DNA of 64,000 bases from positions 310,001 to 374,000 of the forward strand of contig NZ_RFFH01000004.1 in the NCBI RefSeq assembly GCF_003696265.1, given 5' to 3'. Below, in pieces: positions 1-8,291 of this stretch. A program made the translations under genes and the position numbers. The notes beneath the pieces were generated by a model that saw only the letters and a list, made by a program, of their open reading frames with translations, searched no databases and was not told the DNA's origin. Every line of letters starts with the position of its first letter. The stretch's first letter is position 1. This stretch comes from Nocardia stercoris. GTDB lineage: Bacteria; Actinomycetota; Actinomycetes; Mycobacteriales; Mycobacteriaceae.

Positions 1-18
1 CGCCCGTTCGCGGGGAAA

Positions 19-1179
19 TCAGCCGACGCGGCGCAGCGACTCGGGAGTCAGATCGGCGAGCGTCGGGTAACCGTCCACCGCCATGATCAGGTCGGCCTCG
101 GCGAGCAGCGCGCGCAGCACGTGCACGATGCCGTCGACGCCGCCCAGGGCGAGCCCGTAGGTGTAGGGCCGGCCGATGCCGACCGCGGTCGCGCCCAGGG
201 CCAGCGCCTTGACGATGTCGGCGCCCGTGCGGACACCGGAGTCGAACAGCACCGGCAGGCCGTCGGCGGCCTCGACCACACCGGGCAGCATGTCCAGCGC
301 GGGGAGACCGCCGTTGGCCTGGCGGCCGCCGTGGTTGGAGCAGTAGATGCCGTCGACGCCGAGGTCCTTCGCGCGGCGGGCGTCGTCGGGGTGGCCGATG
401 CCCTTCACGATCAGCGGCAGCTCGGTCAGGCTGCGCAGCCAGGGCAGATCATCCCAGGTCAGCGGGTTGCCGAAGAGCTGGATCCACCGCAGGATGGCGG
501 CCTGCCGATCCTCTTCGGGGGTGCGGGCCAGGCCGGCGCGGAACACCGGGTCGGTGAAGTAGTTAGCCAGGCAGTGGCCGCGCAGCTGGGGGAAGTTGCT
601 GGTGCTCAGGTCGCGGGGGCGCCAGCCGGTCACCCAGGTGTCGAGGGTGACGACGATGCCCTTGAAGCCGGCCTGCTCGGCGCGTCGTACCAGGCTGGCG
701 GCGAGGTCGCGGTCGGTCGGGGTGTAGAGCTGGAAGAAGCCCGGGGTGTCACCGAACTCCGCGGCGACCTCCTCCATCGGGTCGACGGTGAGGGTGGAGG
801 CGACCATCGGCACGCCGGTGCGGGCGGCCGCGCGGGCGGTGGCCAGGTCGCCGTGCCCGTCCTGGGCGCACAGGCCGATCACGCCGACCGGCGCCATGAA
901 CACCGGCGACGGCAGGTTCAGCCCGAACAGGTTCGCGCTCAGATCGCGCTGCTTGGCGCCGACGAACATGCGCGGGATCAGGCCCCAGCTGTCGAAGGCT
1001 TCGACGTTGGCCCGCTGGGTGCGTTCGTCACCGGCGCCACCGGCGACGTAGGACCAGATCGACGGCGGCAGGGCCTGCTGGGCGCGGGCCTCGATCTCGG
1101 TGAAGGTCATCGGCAGGGGCGGCTGGACGCCGGCCAGCCCGGCGAAATAGATTTCGTTCTGGTAGTCGCCGAATGCCAT
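19..1179 (-). CDS. Lactate 2-monooxygenase (FMN-dependent alpha-hydroxy-acid oxidase)
   Basis: This 386-aa cytosolic flavoenzyme would oxidise L-lactate with O2 to acetate, CO2 and water. The protein has the FMN-dependent alpha-hydroxy-acid dehydrogenase fold throughout. The substrate/flavin-binding Lys lies in IVKG (about residue 259) and the catalytic His283 with Arg286 in SNHGGRQ. Phosphate-binding glycines follow in the DSGVRTG and GRPYTYG segments. The length and the N-terminal [13 protein letters not shown] segment fit the Mycobacterium smegmatis lactate monooxygenase group better than the bacterial lactate or mandelate dehydrogenases. The ATG at 1179 is chosen because GGAGG lies 6 nt upstream; a TTG one codon earlier is too close to it. 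It is transcribed divergently from the gene at 1436, with about 255 bp between them. A related lactate or glycolate oxidase activity cannot be excluded. Confidence 0.85.
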   Translation of the reverse strand: MAFGDYQNEIYFAGLAGVQPPLPMTFTEIEARAQQALPPSIWSYVAGGAGDERTQRANVEAFDSWGLIPRMFVGAKQRDLSANLFGLNLPSPVFMAPVGVIGLCAQDGHGDLATARAAARTGVPMVASTLTVDPMEEVAAEFGDTPGFFQLYTPTDRDLAASLVRRAEQAGFKGIVVTLDTWVTGWRPRDLSTSNFPQLRGHCLANYFTDPVFRAGLARTPEEDRQAAILRWIQLFGNPLTWDDLPWLRSLTELPLIVKGIGHPDDARRAKDLGVDGIYCSNHGGRQANGGLPALDMLPGVVEAADGLPVLFDSGVRTGADIVKALALGATAVGIGRPYTYGLALGGVDGIVHVLRALLAEADLIMAVDGYPTLADLTPESLRRVG

Positions 1180-1435
1180 CAAATTCCTCCGGTTCCGTGG
1201 TGAGCCGTCGGTACCTTCTCATATCCGTACGGTCGGTCCGGTGCGTGCGGTGCGGCAGTGGCCTCCGTCACCTTCCGGCGACCTGCACGCAATCGGTGCG
1301 ACAGGCGAGTGGTAACCTGCGTTGTTCCCCTGGATCGGCGCCGGTGTGCGGCGCGGGATTCAGCGGCTGGCAATCATCTGGCAACAAGATGTCCGGCCGT
1401 GACTCAGCGGGAGCGGATGTTGTGAGGGCTGGCCT

Positions 1436-3592
1436 GTGACTCGGATCTTGATCGTCGACAACTACGACTCGTTCACCTTCAATCTGGTGCAGATGATGAG
1501 CGAGGTCGCCGGTGTGACGGTGGTCGTCGTGCCCAACGATGCCGACATCGACGCGGTGGACCTCGATTCCTTCGACGGTGTCGTGCTGTCACCCGGCCCG
1601 GGAAATCCCACGCGGGCAGCGGATTTCGGTATCTGCGCCACCGTGCTGGAACGGTTCGGCGGCCCGGTGCTGGGAGTGTGCCTGGGGCACCAGGGGATCG
1701 GCGTCGCCTACGGGGGCACGCTGGTGCGGGCCGAGCATCCCATGCACGGCCGCACCTCGGTGGTCCGCCACGACTCGGACGTGCTGTTCGACGGTGTGCC
1801 GCAAGAATTCTCGGTGGTCCGCTACCACTCGCTGATCCTCACCGAACTGGGGCCGCGGCTCCGCGCGATCGCCTGGACCGACGCCGGCGAGATCATGGGG
1901 CTGCGGCACACCGAACGTCCGCTGTGGGGTGTGCAGTTCCATCCCGAATCGATCCTGACCGAGTACGGCGCGCGGATCGCCGCCAACTTCTGTGCGCTCG
2001 CCGCGAACCCCGAACGGATCAGCCAGGGCGGCAACGCCTCCCAGATCGCGCCCGAGCCGGCGCCGCCGACCGGTTACCAGCTGGCCTACGAATCGTTCGA
2101 CACCGCGGTGCCCAGCGAAGAGCTGTTCGAGCTGCTGTTCGCCGGCCGGAACCCCGCCTTCTGGCTCGACACCAGCCTGCCCGGCCGCGACGGTGCCCGC
2201 TTCGGCATCATGGGCGGCTGCGATCCCGACACCGGCGAATGGTTCAGCTACGACGTCGATTCCGCTGTCCTGCGGCATCGTCGCGGGGGCGTGGTGACCG
2301 ACCGTCCGGTGCCCGACTTCTTCGAGTTCCTGCGCGCCGAGACGGCCGCGCGCGCGGTCGCGCCCTGCCCGGAACTACCGTTCGACTTCGCGCTCGGCTA
2401 CGTCGGCTACCTCGGCTACGAGATGAAGGCCCAGTCGGCGGGTTCGCCCAACCCGGCCGCGGCCGAAACACCCGACGCCGCATATATTTTCGCCGACCGA
2501 GCGGTGGTGGTGGACGAGACCGCCGGTGCGGTGTACCTGCTGGCGCTGGTCTCCGACACCGATCCCGCGTATAGCGCGGAACGGGCCGAGGAGTGGTTCG
2601 CCCGCACCCGCCACGCCGTCGCGGAACTCGCCGCCCGGACCGGCACCACCCCGATGTCCGGTGGCCGATCCGAATTGCTTACGCGCCCCGTGGATTCGGC
2701 GCGGATCGAGGAGCATTTCGAGTTCCGGCACGACCGCGGCGAATACCTGGCGTTGATCCGGCGCTGCCAGGACTACATCCGTGCCGGCGAGTCCTACGAG
2801 ATCTGCCTGACCAATACCGCGACCGCTCGCCGCTCGGTCGATCCGCTGACCACCTACCTGCGGTTGCGGGAACTCAGCCCGGTGCCCTACGCCGCCTACC
2901 TGACCTTCGGCGAGGTCGCGGTGCTGTCGGCGTCACCGGAATCGTTCCTGCGGGTGACCCCGGACGGGGTGGTGGAGTCGTCCCCGATCAAGGGCACCCG
3001 GCCGCGCGGGCGGACCGCCGCCGCGGATGCCCGACTGCGGGCGGACCTGGCGGCCAGCGAGAAGGATCGCGCCGAGAACCTCATGATCGTGGACCTGCTG
3101 CGCAACGACCTGGGCCGGGTGTGCCGGATCGGATCGGTCCGGGTCACCGAGCTGTTCACGATCGAAACCTATGCTCCGGTACACCAATTGGTCAGCACCA
3201 TTCGCGGTGAGCTGGCACCCGGGGTCGGCGCCATCGACTGCGCTCGTGCCGCCTTCCCCGGCGGATCCATGACCGGCGCACCGAAATTGCGCACCACCGC
3301 CCTGATCGGTGAGCTGGAGGGTGCCGCCCGCGGCGTGTATTCCGGTGCGCTGGGCTGGTTCTCGCTCTCGGGCGCCGCGCAGCTGAGCATCGTGATCCGG
3401 ACCGTTGTGGTCACCGGGGACCGGGTGTCGTTCGGGGTCGGCGGCGCGATCACGCTGCTGTCGGATCCGGTGGAGGAGTATCAGGAGACGCTGGTGAAGG
3501 CCCGCGCCATGGCCACCGCCCTGCTCGAGCCGGCGCCGCCCGCCCGGCTGGTCACCACTTCAGCATCGGTGCCGGCGACAGCGGGTGGGTGA
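1436..3592 (+). CDS. pabAB: Aminodeoxychorismate synthase, fused PabA-PabB
   Basis: A 718-aa fusion makes 4-amino-4-deoxychorismate from chorismate and glutamine, the first committed step to p-aminobenzoate and folate. The N-terminal class-I glutamine amidotransferase half has the nucleophile Cys82 in GVCLGHQG and the His169/Glu171 dyad in GVQFHPES. The C-terminal chorismate-binding half (from about residue 250) carries PIKGT near residue 517 and GGSMTGAPK near 608. PIKGT, where anthranilate synthases have PIAGT, supports aminodeoxychorismate rather than anthranilate synthesis. Start is the GTG at 1436; no strong Shine-Dalgarno is visible. The 3' end overlaps the convergent HD-domain gene by 41 bp. 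Fused PabAB also occurs in antibiotic clusters, but the surroundings here look like primary metabolism. Confidence 0.9.
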   Translation: MTRILIVDNYDSFTFNLVQMMSEVAGVTVVVVPNDADIDAVDLDSFDGVVLSPGPGNPTRAADFGICATVLERFGGPVLGVCLGHQGIGVAYGGTLVRAEHPMHGRTSVVRHDSDVLFDGVPQEFSVVRYHSLILTELGPRLRAIAWTDAGEIMGLRHTERPLWGVQFHPESILTEYGARIAANFCALAANPERISQGGNASQIAPEPAPPTGYQLAYESFDTAVPSEELFELLFAGRNPAFWLDTSLPGRDGARFGIMGGCDPDTGEWFSYDVDSAVLRHRRGGVVTDRPVPDFFEFLRAETAARAVAPCPELPFDFALGYVGYLGYEMKAQSAGSPNPAAAETPDAAYIFADRAVVVDETAGAVYLLALVSDTDPAYSAERAEEWFARTRHAVAELAARTGTTPMSGGRSELLTRPVDSARIEEHFEFRHDRGEYLALIRRCQDYIRAGESYEICLTNTATARRSVDPLTTYLRLRELSPVPYAAYLTFGEVAVLSASPESFLRVTPDGVVESSPIKGTRPRGRTAAADARLRADLAASEKDRAENLMIVDLLRNDLGRVCRIGSVRVTELFTIETYAPVHQLVSTIRGELAPGVGAIDCARAAFPGGSMTGAPKLRTTALIGELEGAARGVYSGALGWFSLSGAAQLSIVIRTVVVTGDRVSFGVGGAITLLSDPVEEYQETLVKARAMATALLEPAPPARLVTTSASVPATAGG

Positions 3593-4103
3593 GCGCCCGG
3601 GTCGCGGCGAGCCGGGCGATCCGGCGGTGGAAGCCGCGAGAGGGGAAGGCGCGCAACAGGTCCCGGTAGACGGCTCGCGGCAGGCCGAAGCTGCGTAAGC
3701 CCAGGGTGAGGTCGATCGCGTCGGCGCGGCGGAAGATCTCGACCGGATCGGACGAGGAGCCCGCGGGCCGCAGCTTGTGGTGCTGTTCGATGACCTCGGT
3801 GACGAACGCGGTGTCGGCGGCGCGACCGTCGGCGGCCAGCCGGGCGCGAGCCAGCTCCACCGACGGCGGCAGATAGTCGAAGGTACCGGCCGTCCAGACG
3901 CCGAGATCGTGGCAGACGGCGGCGACGAGCAGTTCGGGCCGGGCACTGGGCGCGGGCCCGTCCGCGTCCGCCGCGACGTACAGCGCGTCACACAGCAGCA
4001 GCACCCGGACGACGTGGTGGGTGTAGGCGTCGCGGTCGGCGCCGAGATCACCGGCCCAGGGTTCGAGCGCCGCGGTCACCTGATCGGACACCGAGTTCGT
4101 CAC
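3552..4103 (-). CDS. HD-domain protein, putative metal-dependent phosphohydrolase
   Basis: The 183-aa protein has the HD-superfamily pattern: His30 in YTHHVVRV, the His-Asp pair at 65-66 in AAVCHDLG, and a further HH at 108-109 in VIEQHHK. Such proteins usually hydrolyse phosphoesters with a divalent metal, but the substrate cannot be read from the sequence. The GTG at 4103 is taken as start because the reading frame upstream loses protein-like composition, although the frame stays open to 4595 as a shadow of the next gene. The ribosome-binding site is weak. The last 41 bp overlap the 3' end of the convergent pabAB gene, so the two transcripts are complementary at their tails. Confidence 0.75.
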   Translation of the reverse strand: MTNSVSDQVTAALEPWAGDLGADRDAYTHHVVRVLLLCDALYVAADADGPAPSARPELLVAAVCHDLGVWTAGTFDYLPPSVELARARLAADGRAADTAFVTEVIEQHHKLRPAGSSSDPVEIFRRADAIDLTLGLRSFGLPRAVYRDLLRAFPSRGFHRRIARLAATRALTHPLSPAPMLKW

Positions 4104-4144
4104 GAACGGAATTCTCGCACAGGACAACCCGATCGGGCAGTCGG

Positions 4145-4591
4145 CTACTCGGGGTCGTGTGCCTGCGCCACCAGGTCGAAGAAGGACCAGACGCCGCCCT
4201 TCTGATAGGCGTCGGGGGTCTCCGAGCCACCCAGGAAGGGGTACGGCGTCGCGATGTAGACCTCGCCGGGCTGCAGCGGTCCGAGCCGCCGCCGGATCTC
4301 GGCGACGTGTCCTGGTTGCAGCACGTAGGTGACGACGCCGGGATCGAACAGCACGCGGTCGACGAACGTGTCCAGATCGGTGTGCGCCCCGTAGCTCTTG
4401 ACGCCGGGACTGTACGGGTCGAAAATGCCGTACTCGCCGGTGCGGGTGCTGAACAGGAAGGCGTTGCCCAGGTCCGTGTAACCGACGACGGTGTCGTACT
4501 GCGGGGGCAGCCGGTCGACCCAGGCCGGGAGCATCACGTCGATGCGCTGGGGTTCGATGAAGCGGTAGGGGACACTGGACACGACCCCCAT
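4145..4591 (-). CDS. DUF1851/Tdi1-type immunity-like protein
   Basis: This 148-aa soluble protein has no signal peptide or membrane segment. Its central and C-terminal part (GYTDLGNAFLFS, then FDPYSPGVKSYG, then FLGGSETPDAYQKG) resembles the DUF1851 domain found at the C terminus of Tdi1-type immunity proteins. That domain in Proteobacteria neutralises a type VI secretion DNase toxin, whereas in actinobacteria it mostly occurs in proteins of unknown role. No toxin gene is adjacent. It lies 41 bp upstream of the HD-domain gene on the same strand, so the two may be cotranscribed. The family call is from remembered pattern only. Confidence 0.55.
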   Translation of the reverse strand: MGVVSSVPYRFIEPQRIDVMLPAWVDRLPPQYDTVVGYTDLGNAFLFSTRTGEYGIFDPYSPGVKSYGAHTDLDTFVDRVLFDPGVVTYVLQPGHVAEIRRRLGPLQPGEVYIATPYPFLGGSETPDAYQKGGVWSFFDLVAQAHDPE

Positions 4592-4630
4592 CCAACCAGG
4601 TGGTGGATGTTCCGGGTCCGGGACGTCCGG

Positions 4631-5038
4631 TTACTGCGGTGCCGGCGGCTGTTGCGAGGTGTCCGGGGCCAGCAGCGTGCCGATCACCGGGATTCCCGCG
4701 ATGATCAGGGTAGGCCCGCCGGCCGACAGCGTGCCCAGGACGCCGCCGATTCCGGCGCCGGCGGTCGCCGCGGGCAGGCAGCCGACGCCCGAGGCCGGCA
4801 GTCCGAGGAGGCAGCCGAGGATCGCGCCGCCGGCCGCGCCGCTGGCCGTCCCGAGGAATCCGCCGACTCCGGTCGCCGCGCCCAGCAGGGTGGAGAGGGT
4901 GCCCAGGGCCGCCTGGTTGTCGGCGGGGGAGGCGATCGGTGCGGGCACCGGATCGGCGTGGGCGGAGCCGATCCCGAAAGACAGTGCGACGGTGGCCAGT
5001 ACGGTCACCGCGGCGGTGGTGCGTAATTTCCTGCTCAT
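4631..5038 (-). CDS. Secreted glycine-zipper protein
   Basis: A small (135 aa) exported protein of unknown function. The segment from the ATG at 5038 forms a clear signal peptide: MSRKLRTT, then a hydrophobic run, then SAHA-DPVPAP. The mature part is dominated by Gly/Ala-rich glycine-zipper stretches around two Cys (LGCLLGLP and VGCLPAAT), followed by a second hydrophobic run and a Pro/Gln tail. The upstream in-frame ATG at 5098 would add 20 charged residues before the signal peptide and is rejected. It shares its layout, not clear sequence identity, with the two tandem secreted proteins at 44.1-45.6 kb. A membrane or cell-envelope association is plausible. Confidence 0.65.
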   Translation of the reverse strand: MSRKLRTTAAVTVLATVALSFGIGSAHADPVPAPIASPADNQAALGTLSTLLGAATGVGGFLGTASGAAGGAILGCLLGLPASGVGCLPAATAGAGIGGVLGTLSAGGPTLIIAGIPVIGTLLAPDTSQQPPAPQ

Positions 5039-5287
5039 GTCATCAGGAAACCGCGACCTGCGGATATCCGATGGAACTGTGCCGTTTCGTGACGACATCG
5101 CCTTCGCGCGGCGACGGGAAATTTCCTGTGTTGCAACTCTTCCCGCGGCCCAGACGTGCTCGGCCGGGGCCGCGGCTCACCGGACTTTCCGGATGCGATC
5201 CGATCGCCGTCCGATAGATACGGGTTGTCCTTGTTCTGCGTGTATCCTGCGGGCGGATAATCGCATTCCGATGGGGGATCTCACAGC

Positions 5288-6220
5288 ATGGCAGGCCTCG
5301 GTTCGATCACAGCTCGGGTGTGCACGGCGGTCGTGGCGGTGACCGCCTCGATCGGGACCGCGGGGCTGGCGCAGGCCGCCGATCCGGGCGCGCCCGGCAA
5401 AAAAGTTGTGGTACTTGGTGATTCGTATGCAGCGCACGGGGACGCGGTCGATGCGGCGCTGACCGGCCAGCTGTCGAGCTGCTACCACGGGGCGTCCGCG
5501 TGGCCGTCGCAGCTGCGCGGCCTGCTGGGTCTCGCCGGCACCGACCAGGTGTCGGACCACTCCTGCCCCGGCGCGATGATCGAGAGCACCGAGCACTACA
5601 CCCTGCTGCAGGAAGCCCGGGATGCGGACGCGGAGAACGCTTTCGGCCCGCAGACCCAGCTGGTCGCCATCCAGCTCGGCATGAACGACAGCTGGGGTGT
5701 GCCGGGTGGCCTGGCCGCCGCGTTCCAGGGCTGTGAATACGACCTGATCGAGGGTTGCGACGCCGAGGCCGTCGCCGCGGGCCGCACACCGGACATGAGC
5801 GGTGTGACCGGTGCCGCCTACGCCGAGAAGATCAGCAAGGTCGTCGCCTACATCAAGTACTACGCGCCCAACGCGCACATCGTGCTGATGGGCTATCCCG
5901 AGATGGCCGCGCCCGGAACGGAAGCGTTGTGCGTCGATCCGCTCGGCCTCCCGGTCGCCCAGCGGCACGCCGGGCCGGTCCTCGAGTACTACGAGCGCAT
6001 CGATCAGGCGAAACGCGATGCGGCGCAACAGCTGGGCTTGGAGTACTTCGATACCCGCGCGGTGACCGCCGGGCACGGGCTGTGCTCACCGCAGCCGTGG
6101 GTCAACGGTGTGCTCGACCCGCGGGCCGACTTCACCGGCGCCCCGTTCCATCCCTCTGCCGCGGGTGATCTCGCGGTGGCCACCGCGCTGTACAACACTT
6201 TCCTGTACGGCCACGCCTGA
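5288..6220 (+). CDS. Secreted SGNH/GDSL-family hydrolase
   Basis: This 310-aa exported esterase/lipase-type enzyme starts with a signal peptide ending AGLAQA-ADPG near residue 30. The SGNH blocks are recognisable: nucleophile Ser46 in VVLGDSYAAHG, block III Asn in QLGMNDSWG (about 135), and block V Asp282/His288 in DFTGAPFHPSAAGD. Paired Cys in the mature part suggest disulfides. Proteins of this type in mycobacteria and nocardiae hydrolyse acyl esters outside the membrane; the substrate is unknown. A rightward strong hairpin at 6331-6365 separates it from the convergent DHFR-like gene. Confidence 0.85.
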   Translation: MAGLGSITARVCTAVVAVTASIGTAGLAQAADPGAPGKKVVVLGDSYAAHGDAVDAALTGQLSSCYHGASAWPSQLRGLLGLAGTDQVSDHSCPGAMIESTEHYTLLQEARDADAENAFGPQTQLVAIQLGMNDSWGVPGGLAAAFQGCEYDLIEGCDAEAVAAGRTPDMSGVTGAAYAEKISKVVAYIKYYAPNAHIVLMGYPEMAAPGTEALCVDPLGLPVAQRHAGPVLEYYERIDQAKRDAAQQLGLEYFDTRAVTAGHGLCSPQPWVNGVLDPRADFTGAPFHPSAAGDLAVATALYNTFLYGHA

Positions 6221-6330
6221 TCGGCGCGGTACGCCGCCGCCGCGGGTCTTACGGGATCGCCGCAGCGGCAGGACCTTTCGGGCCGGCGCGGTACGAACCT
6301 TACGCGGCAAGGGCTTTCGGGGCGATCCTG

Positions 6331-6365
6331 GCACTGCCCGATGGACGGTCCGCACCGGGCAGTGC
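6331..6365. terminator. Bidirectional hairpin terminator
   Basis: A perfect 10-bp stem (GCACTGCCCG and its complement at 6356-6365) with a 15-nt loop lies between two convergent genes. No long T tract follows, as is common for actinobacterial terminators. Confidence 0.6.
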
Positions 6366-6374
6366 GGGAACGGA

Positions 6375-6962
6375 TCAGGAGTGGTCGGCGTTCCCGGTGA
6401 GGTCGTAGGCGTAGAACACCAGGCCCTCGCCGATGGTCCGCACGTCGATCAGCCGGGCCGGTCGCGCGGCCGAGATGTCCTGGAACAGCCGCTCACCGGT
6501 GCCGAGCACGACCGGAAGGGTGACCAGTCGCAGCTGATCGGCCAGCCCGTGCTCGATGAGGGCGCGGGTCAGCCGATAGCTCGCGTATACGACGATCTCA
6601 CCGTCGATTTCCGCCTTCAGCTTCGAAACCTGTTGCACCACTTCGCCGCTCAGTACGGTCGAGTTCTGCCACGCGGCTTTCTCCAGTGTCGCGGAGACGA
6701 CGTATTTCGGCATGCTGTTGAGCCGGTTCGCCCACGGGTCGGTCCGCTCCGACCACCGGGCGGCGAACCAGGCGTCGCTGCGCCGGCCCAGCAGGAGCGC
6801 GGCCGCTGCCATGGCCTCCTCGGTTTCGTGGGCGGCCCAGGCGGGGAGGTCCGCGCCGCCGAAGCGGCCGAACCAGCCGCCGTGCGCGAACCCTTCCTGG
6901 CCGTCGGGGTCCTGGACGACGCCGTCGAGGGTTACGTTGGTCGAGATCACGATGGTGCCCAT
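6375..6962 (-). CDS. Dihydrofolate reductase-family protein (RibD C-terminal domain)
   Basis: The 195-aa protein belongs to the RibD-C/DHFR-like fold: N-terminal ISTNVTLDGVVQ, then LLLGRRSDAWFA, PKYVVSATL, and the late block VVLGTGERLFQD. Members bind NADPH and reduce pterin- or pyrimidine-like substrates, but most actinobacterial paralogues have no assigned reaction. It is soluble and has no signal peptide. The gene is divergent from the ECF sigma factor at 7110 with about 150 bp between them. Proteins of this family are often neighbours of SigG/SigJ-type ECF sigma genes, so shared regulation is plausible (inference). Confidence 0.8.
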   Translation of the reverse strand: MGTIVISTNVTLDGVVQDPDGQEGFAHGGWFGRFGGADLPAWAAHETEEAMAAAALLLGRRSDAWFAARWSERTDPWANRLNSMPKYVVSATLEKAAWQNSTVLSGEVVQQVSKLKAEIDGEIVVYASYRLTRALIEHGLADQLRLVTLPVVLGTGERLFQDISAARPARLIDVRTIGEGLVFYAYDLTGNADHS

Positions 6963-7109
6963 GCGGTGCTCCTGTGTCGTAGCTGAGGTGTGCCGAACGG
7001 GTAGACACCGGTGCCCGGTGAAATCGGGCGCGATCCGAGCGCCCGATTCGGCCGCCGGCCGGTGTCCATACCGGGAAACCGCTACGACATGCAGGAAGAG
7101 GTGCCGTTA

Positions 7110-8093
7110 ATGGCCGAGACCGCTGTGCTGGCGCGGGCGCGCGCGGGTGACGGTGACGCGTTCCGGGAACTGACCCGGCCGCACCACCACGAGCTGCAGG
7201 TGCACTGCTACCGGATGCTCGGCTCGCTGCAGGACGCCGAGGACGCGCTCCAGGACACGTTGCTGGCCGCCTGGCAGGGCCTGGCCGGATTCGACGGCCG
7301 CGCGTCGTTGCGGACCTGGCTGTACCGGATCGCCACCAATCGGTGCCTGAACGCCCGCCGCTCCACCGGCCGGCGCGCGGCCCGGGAGACGGCGATGGCG
7401 GGGCTCGACTTCCCGGAACCGAGCCGGCTCGGTGAGGTGCCCTGGCTGGAGCCCTACCCGGATATCCGGTCGACGGTGGCGGGCCCGGAGGCCCGGATCG
7501 AACAGGCCGAGTCCATCTCCCTGGCCTTCGTCACCGCCCTGCAGGTGCTGCCGCCGCGGCAGGTCGCCGTGCTGGTCCTGCGCGACGTGCTGGGCTTCCC
7601 GGCGCAGCAGGTGGCCGAGATGCTCGATGCGACAGTCGAATCCGTGCACAGCGCATTGAAGCGGGCCCGGGCGAACCTGGGTCGTCACCGGGCGCCGGGC
7701 CTGCCGCCGGCCGCGGGCTCGGCCGTGGAGAACAGCGTGGTGGACCGGTTCGTGCGGGCCTACGAGTCGGCCGATCTCGCCGCGCTGCTGGAGCTGCTGA
7801 CCGACGACGTCTTCGTCTCGATGCCGCCGCTGCCGTTCGAGTACCACGGCCGGGAGGCGGCACTGCGGTTCTGTGCGGCCGTCTTCGGCTCCGGACGCCG
7901 GTTCGATCTGCTTCCGTCCCGTGCCAACGGCCAGCCCGCGTTCGGTGCCTATCTGCGCGACCCGACCGGAACTCGGCCCGCGACCGGGCTTTTCGTGCTC
8001 ACCCTGCGTGCCGACAAAATCTGTGCCATGACGCGGTTCGACAAGGGGGTGCTGCCGTGGTTCGGGTTGCCGGTTTCGCTCCCGGGCCGTTGA
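7110..8093 (+). CDS. ECF RNA polymerase sigma factor, SigG type with SnoaL-like tail
   Basis: The 327-aa protein has sigma region 2 near the N terminus (HCYRMLGSLQDAEDALQDT, WLYRIATNRCLNARR) and region 4 around residues 135-190 (LPPRQVAVLVLRDVLGF, then the helix-turn-helix EMLDATVESVHSALKRAR). The last 110 residues form a SnoaL/NTF2-like domain (VDRFVRAYESADLAALLELL). This matches the SigG group of extracytoplasmic sigma factors, where the C-terminal domain may replace a separate anti-sigma factor. ATG 7110 is chosen over the in-frame ATG 7089 because an AGGAAGAGG purine run lies about 10 nt upstream. No anti-sigma gene is next to it. Confidence 0.85.
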   Translation: MAETAVLARARAGDGDAFRELTRPHHHELQVHCYRMLGSLQDAEDALQDTLLAAWQGLAGFDGRASLRTWLYRIATNRCLNARRSTGRRAARETAMAGLDFPEPSRLGEVPWLEPYPDIRSTVAGPEARIEQAESISLAFVTALQVLPPRQVAVLVLRDVLGFPAQQVAEMLDATVESVHSALKRARANLGRHRAPGLPPAAGSAVENSVVDRFVRAYESADLAALLELLTDDVFVSMPPLPFEYHGREAALRFCAAVFGSGRRFDLLPSRANGQPAFGAYLRDPTGTRPATGLFVLTLRADKICAMTRFDKGVLPWFGLPVSLPGR

Positions 8094-8291
8094 CGAACGG
8101 TTCGGCTGCACCAGCCGGAGTGCCACTGACCGGGTGAAAGCGGGCCGCCGGAACCGGCAGGTGGAACTCGGCGACCACCACGTGATAGGAGAGTTGTTCG
8201 TGTGCTCTTGGCCTGTGGTTAACCAGCGGTGTGTGTGCGGCAGCGGCCGGGCGGCCGACCGGTGAGGACTTCCCGGATCCGGAGTGGACCC

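Noticed and set aside
121..1203. 360-codon plus-strand frame
   Set aside because: Antisense of lactate monooxygenase.
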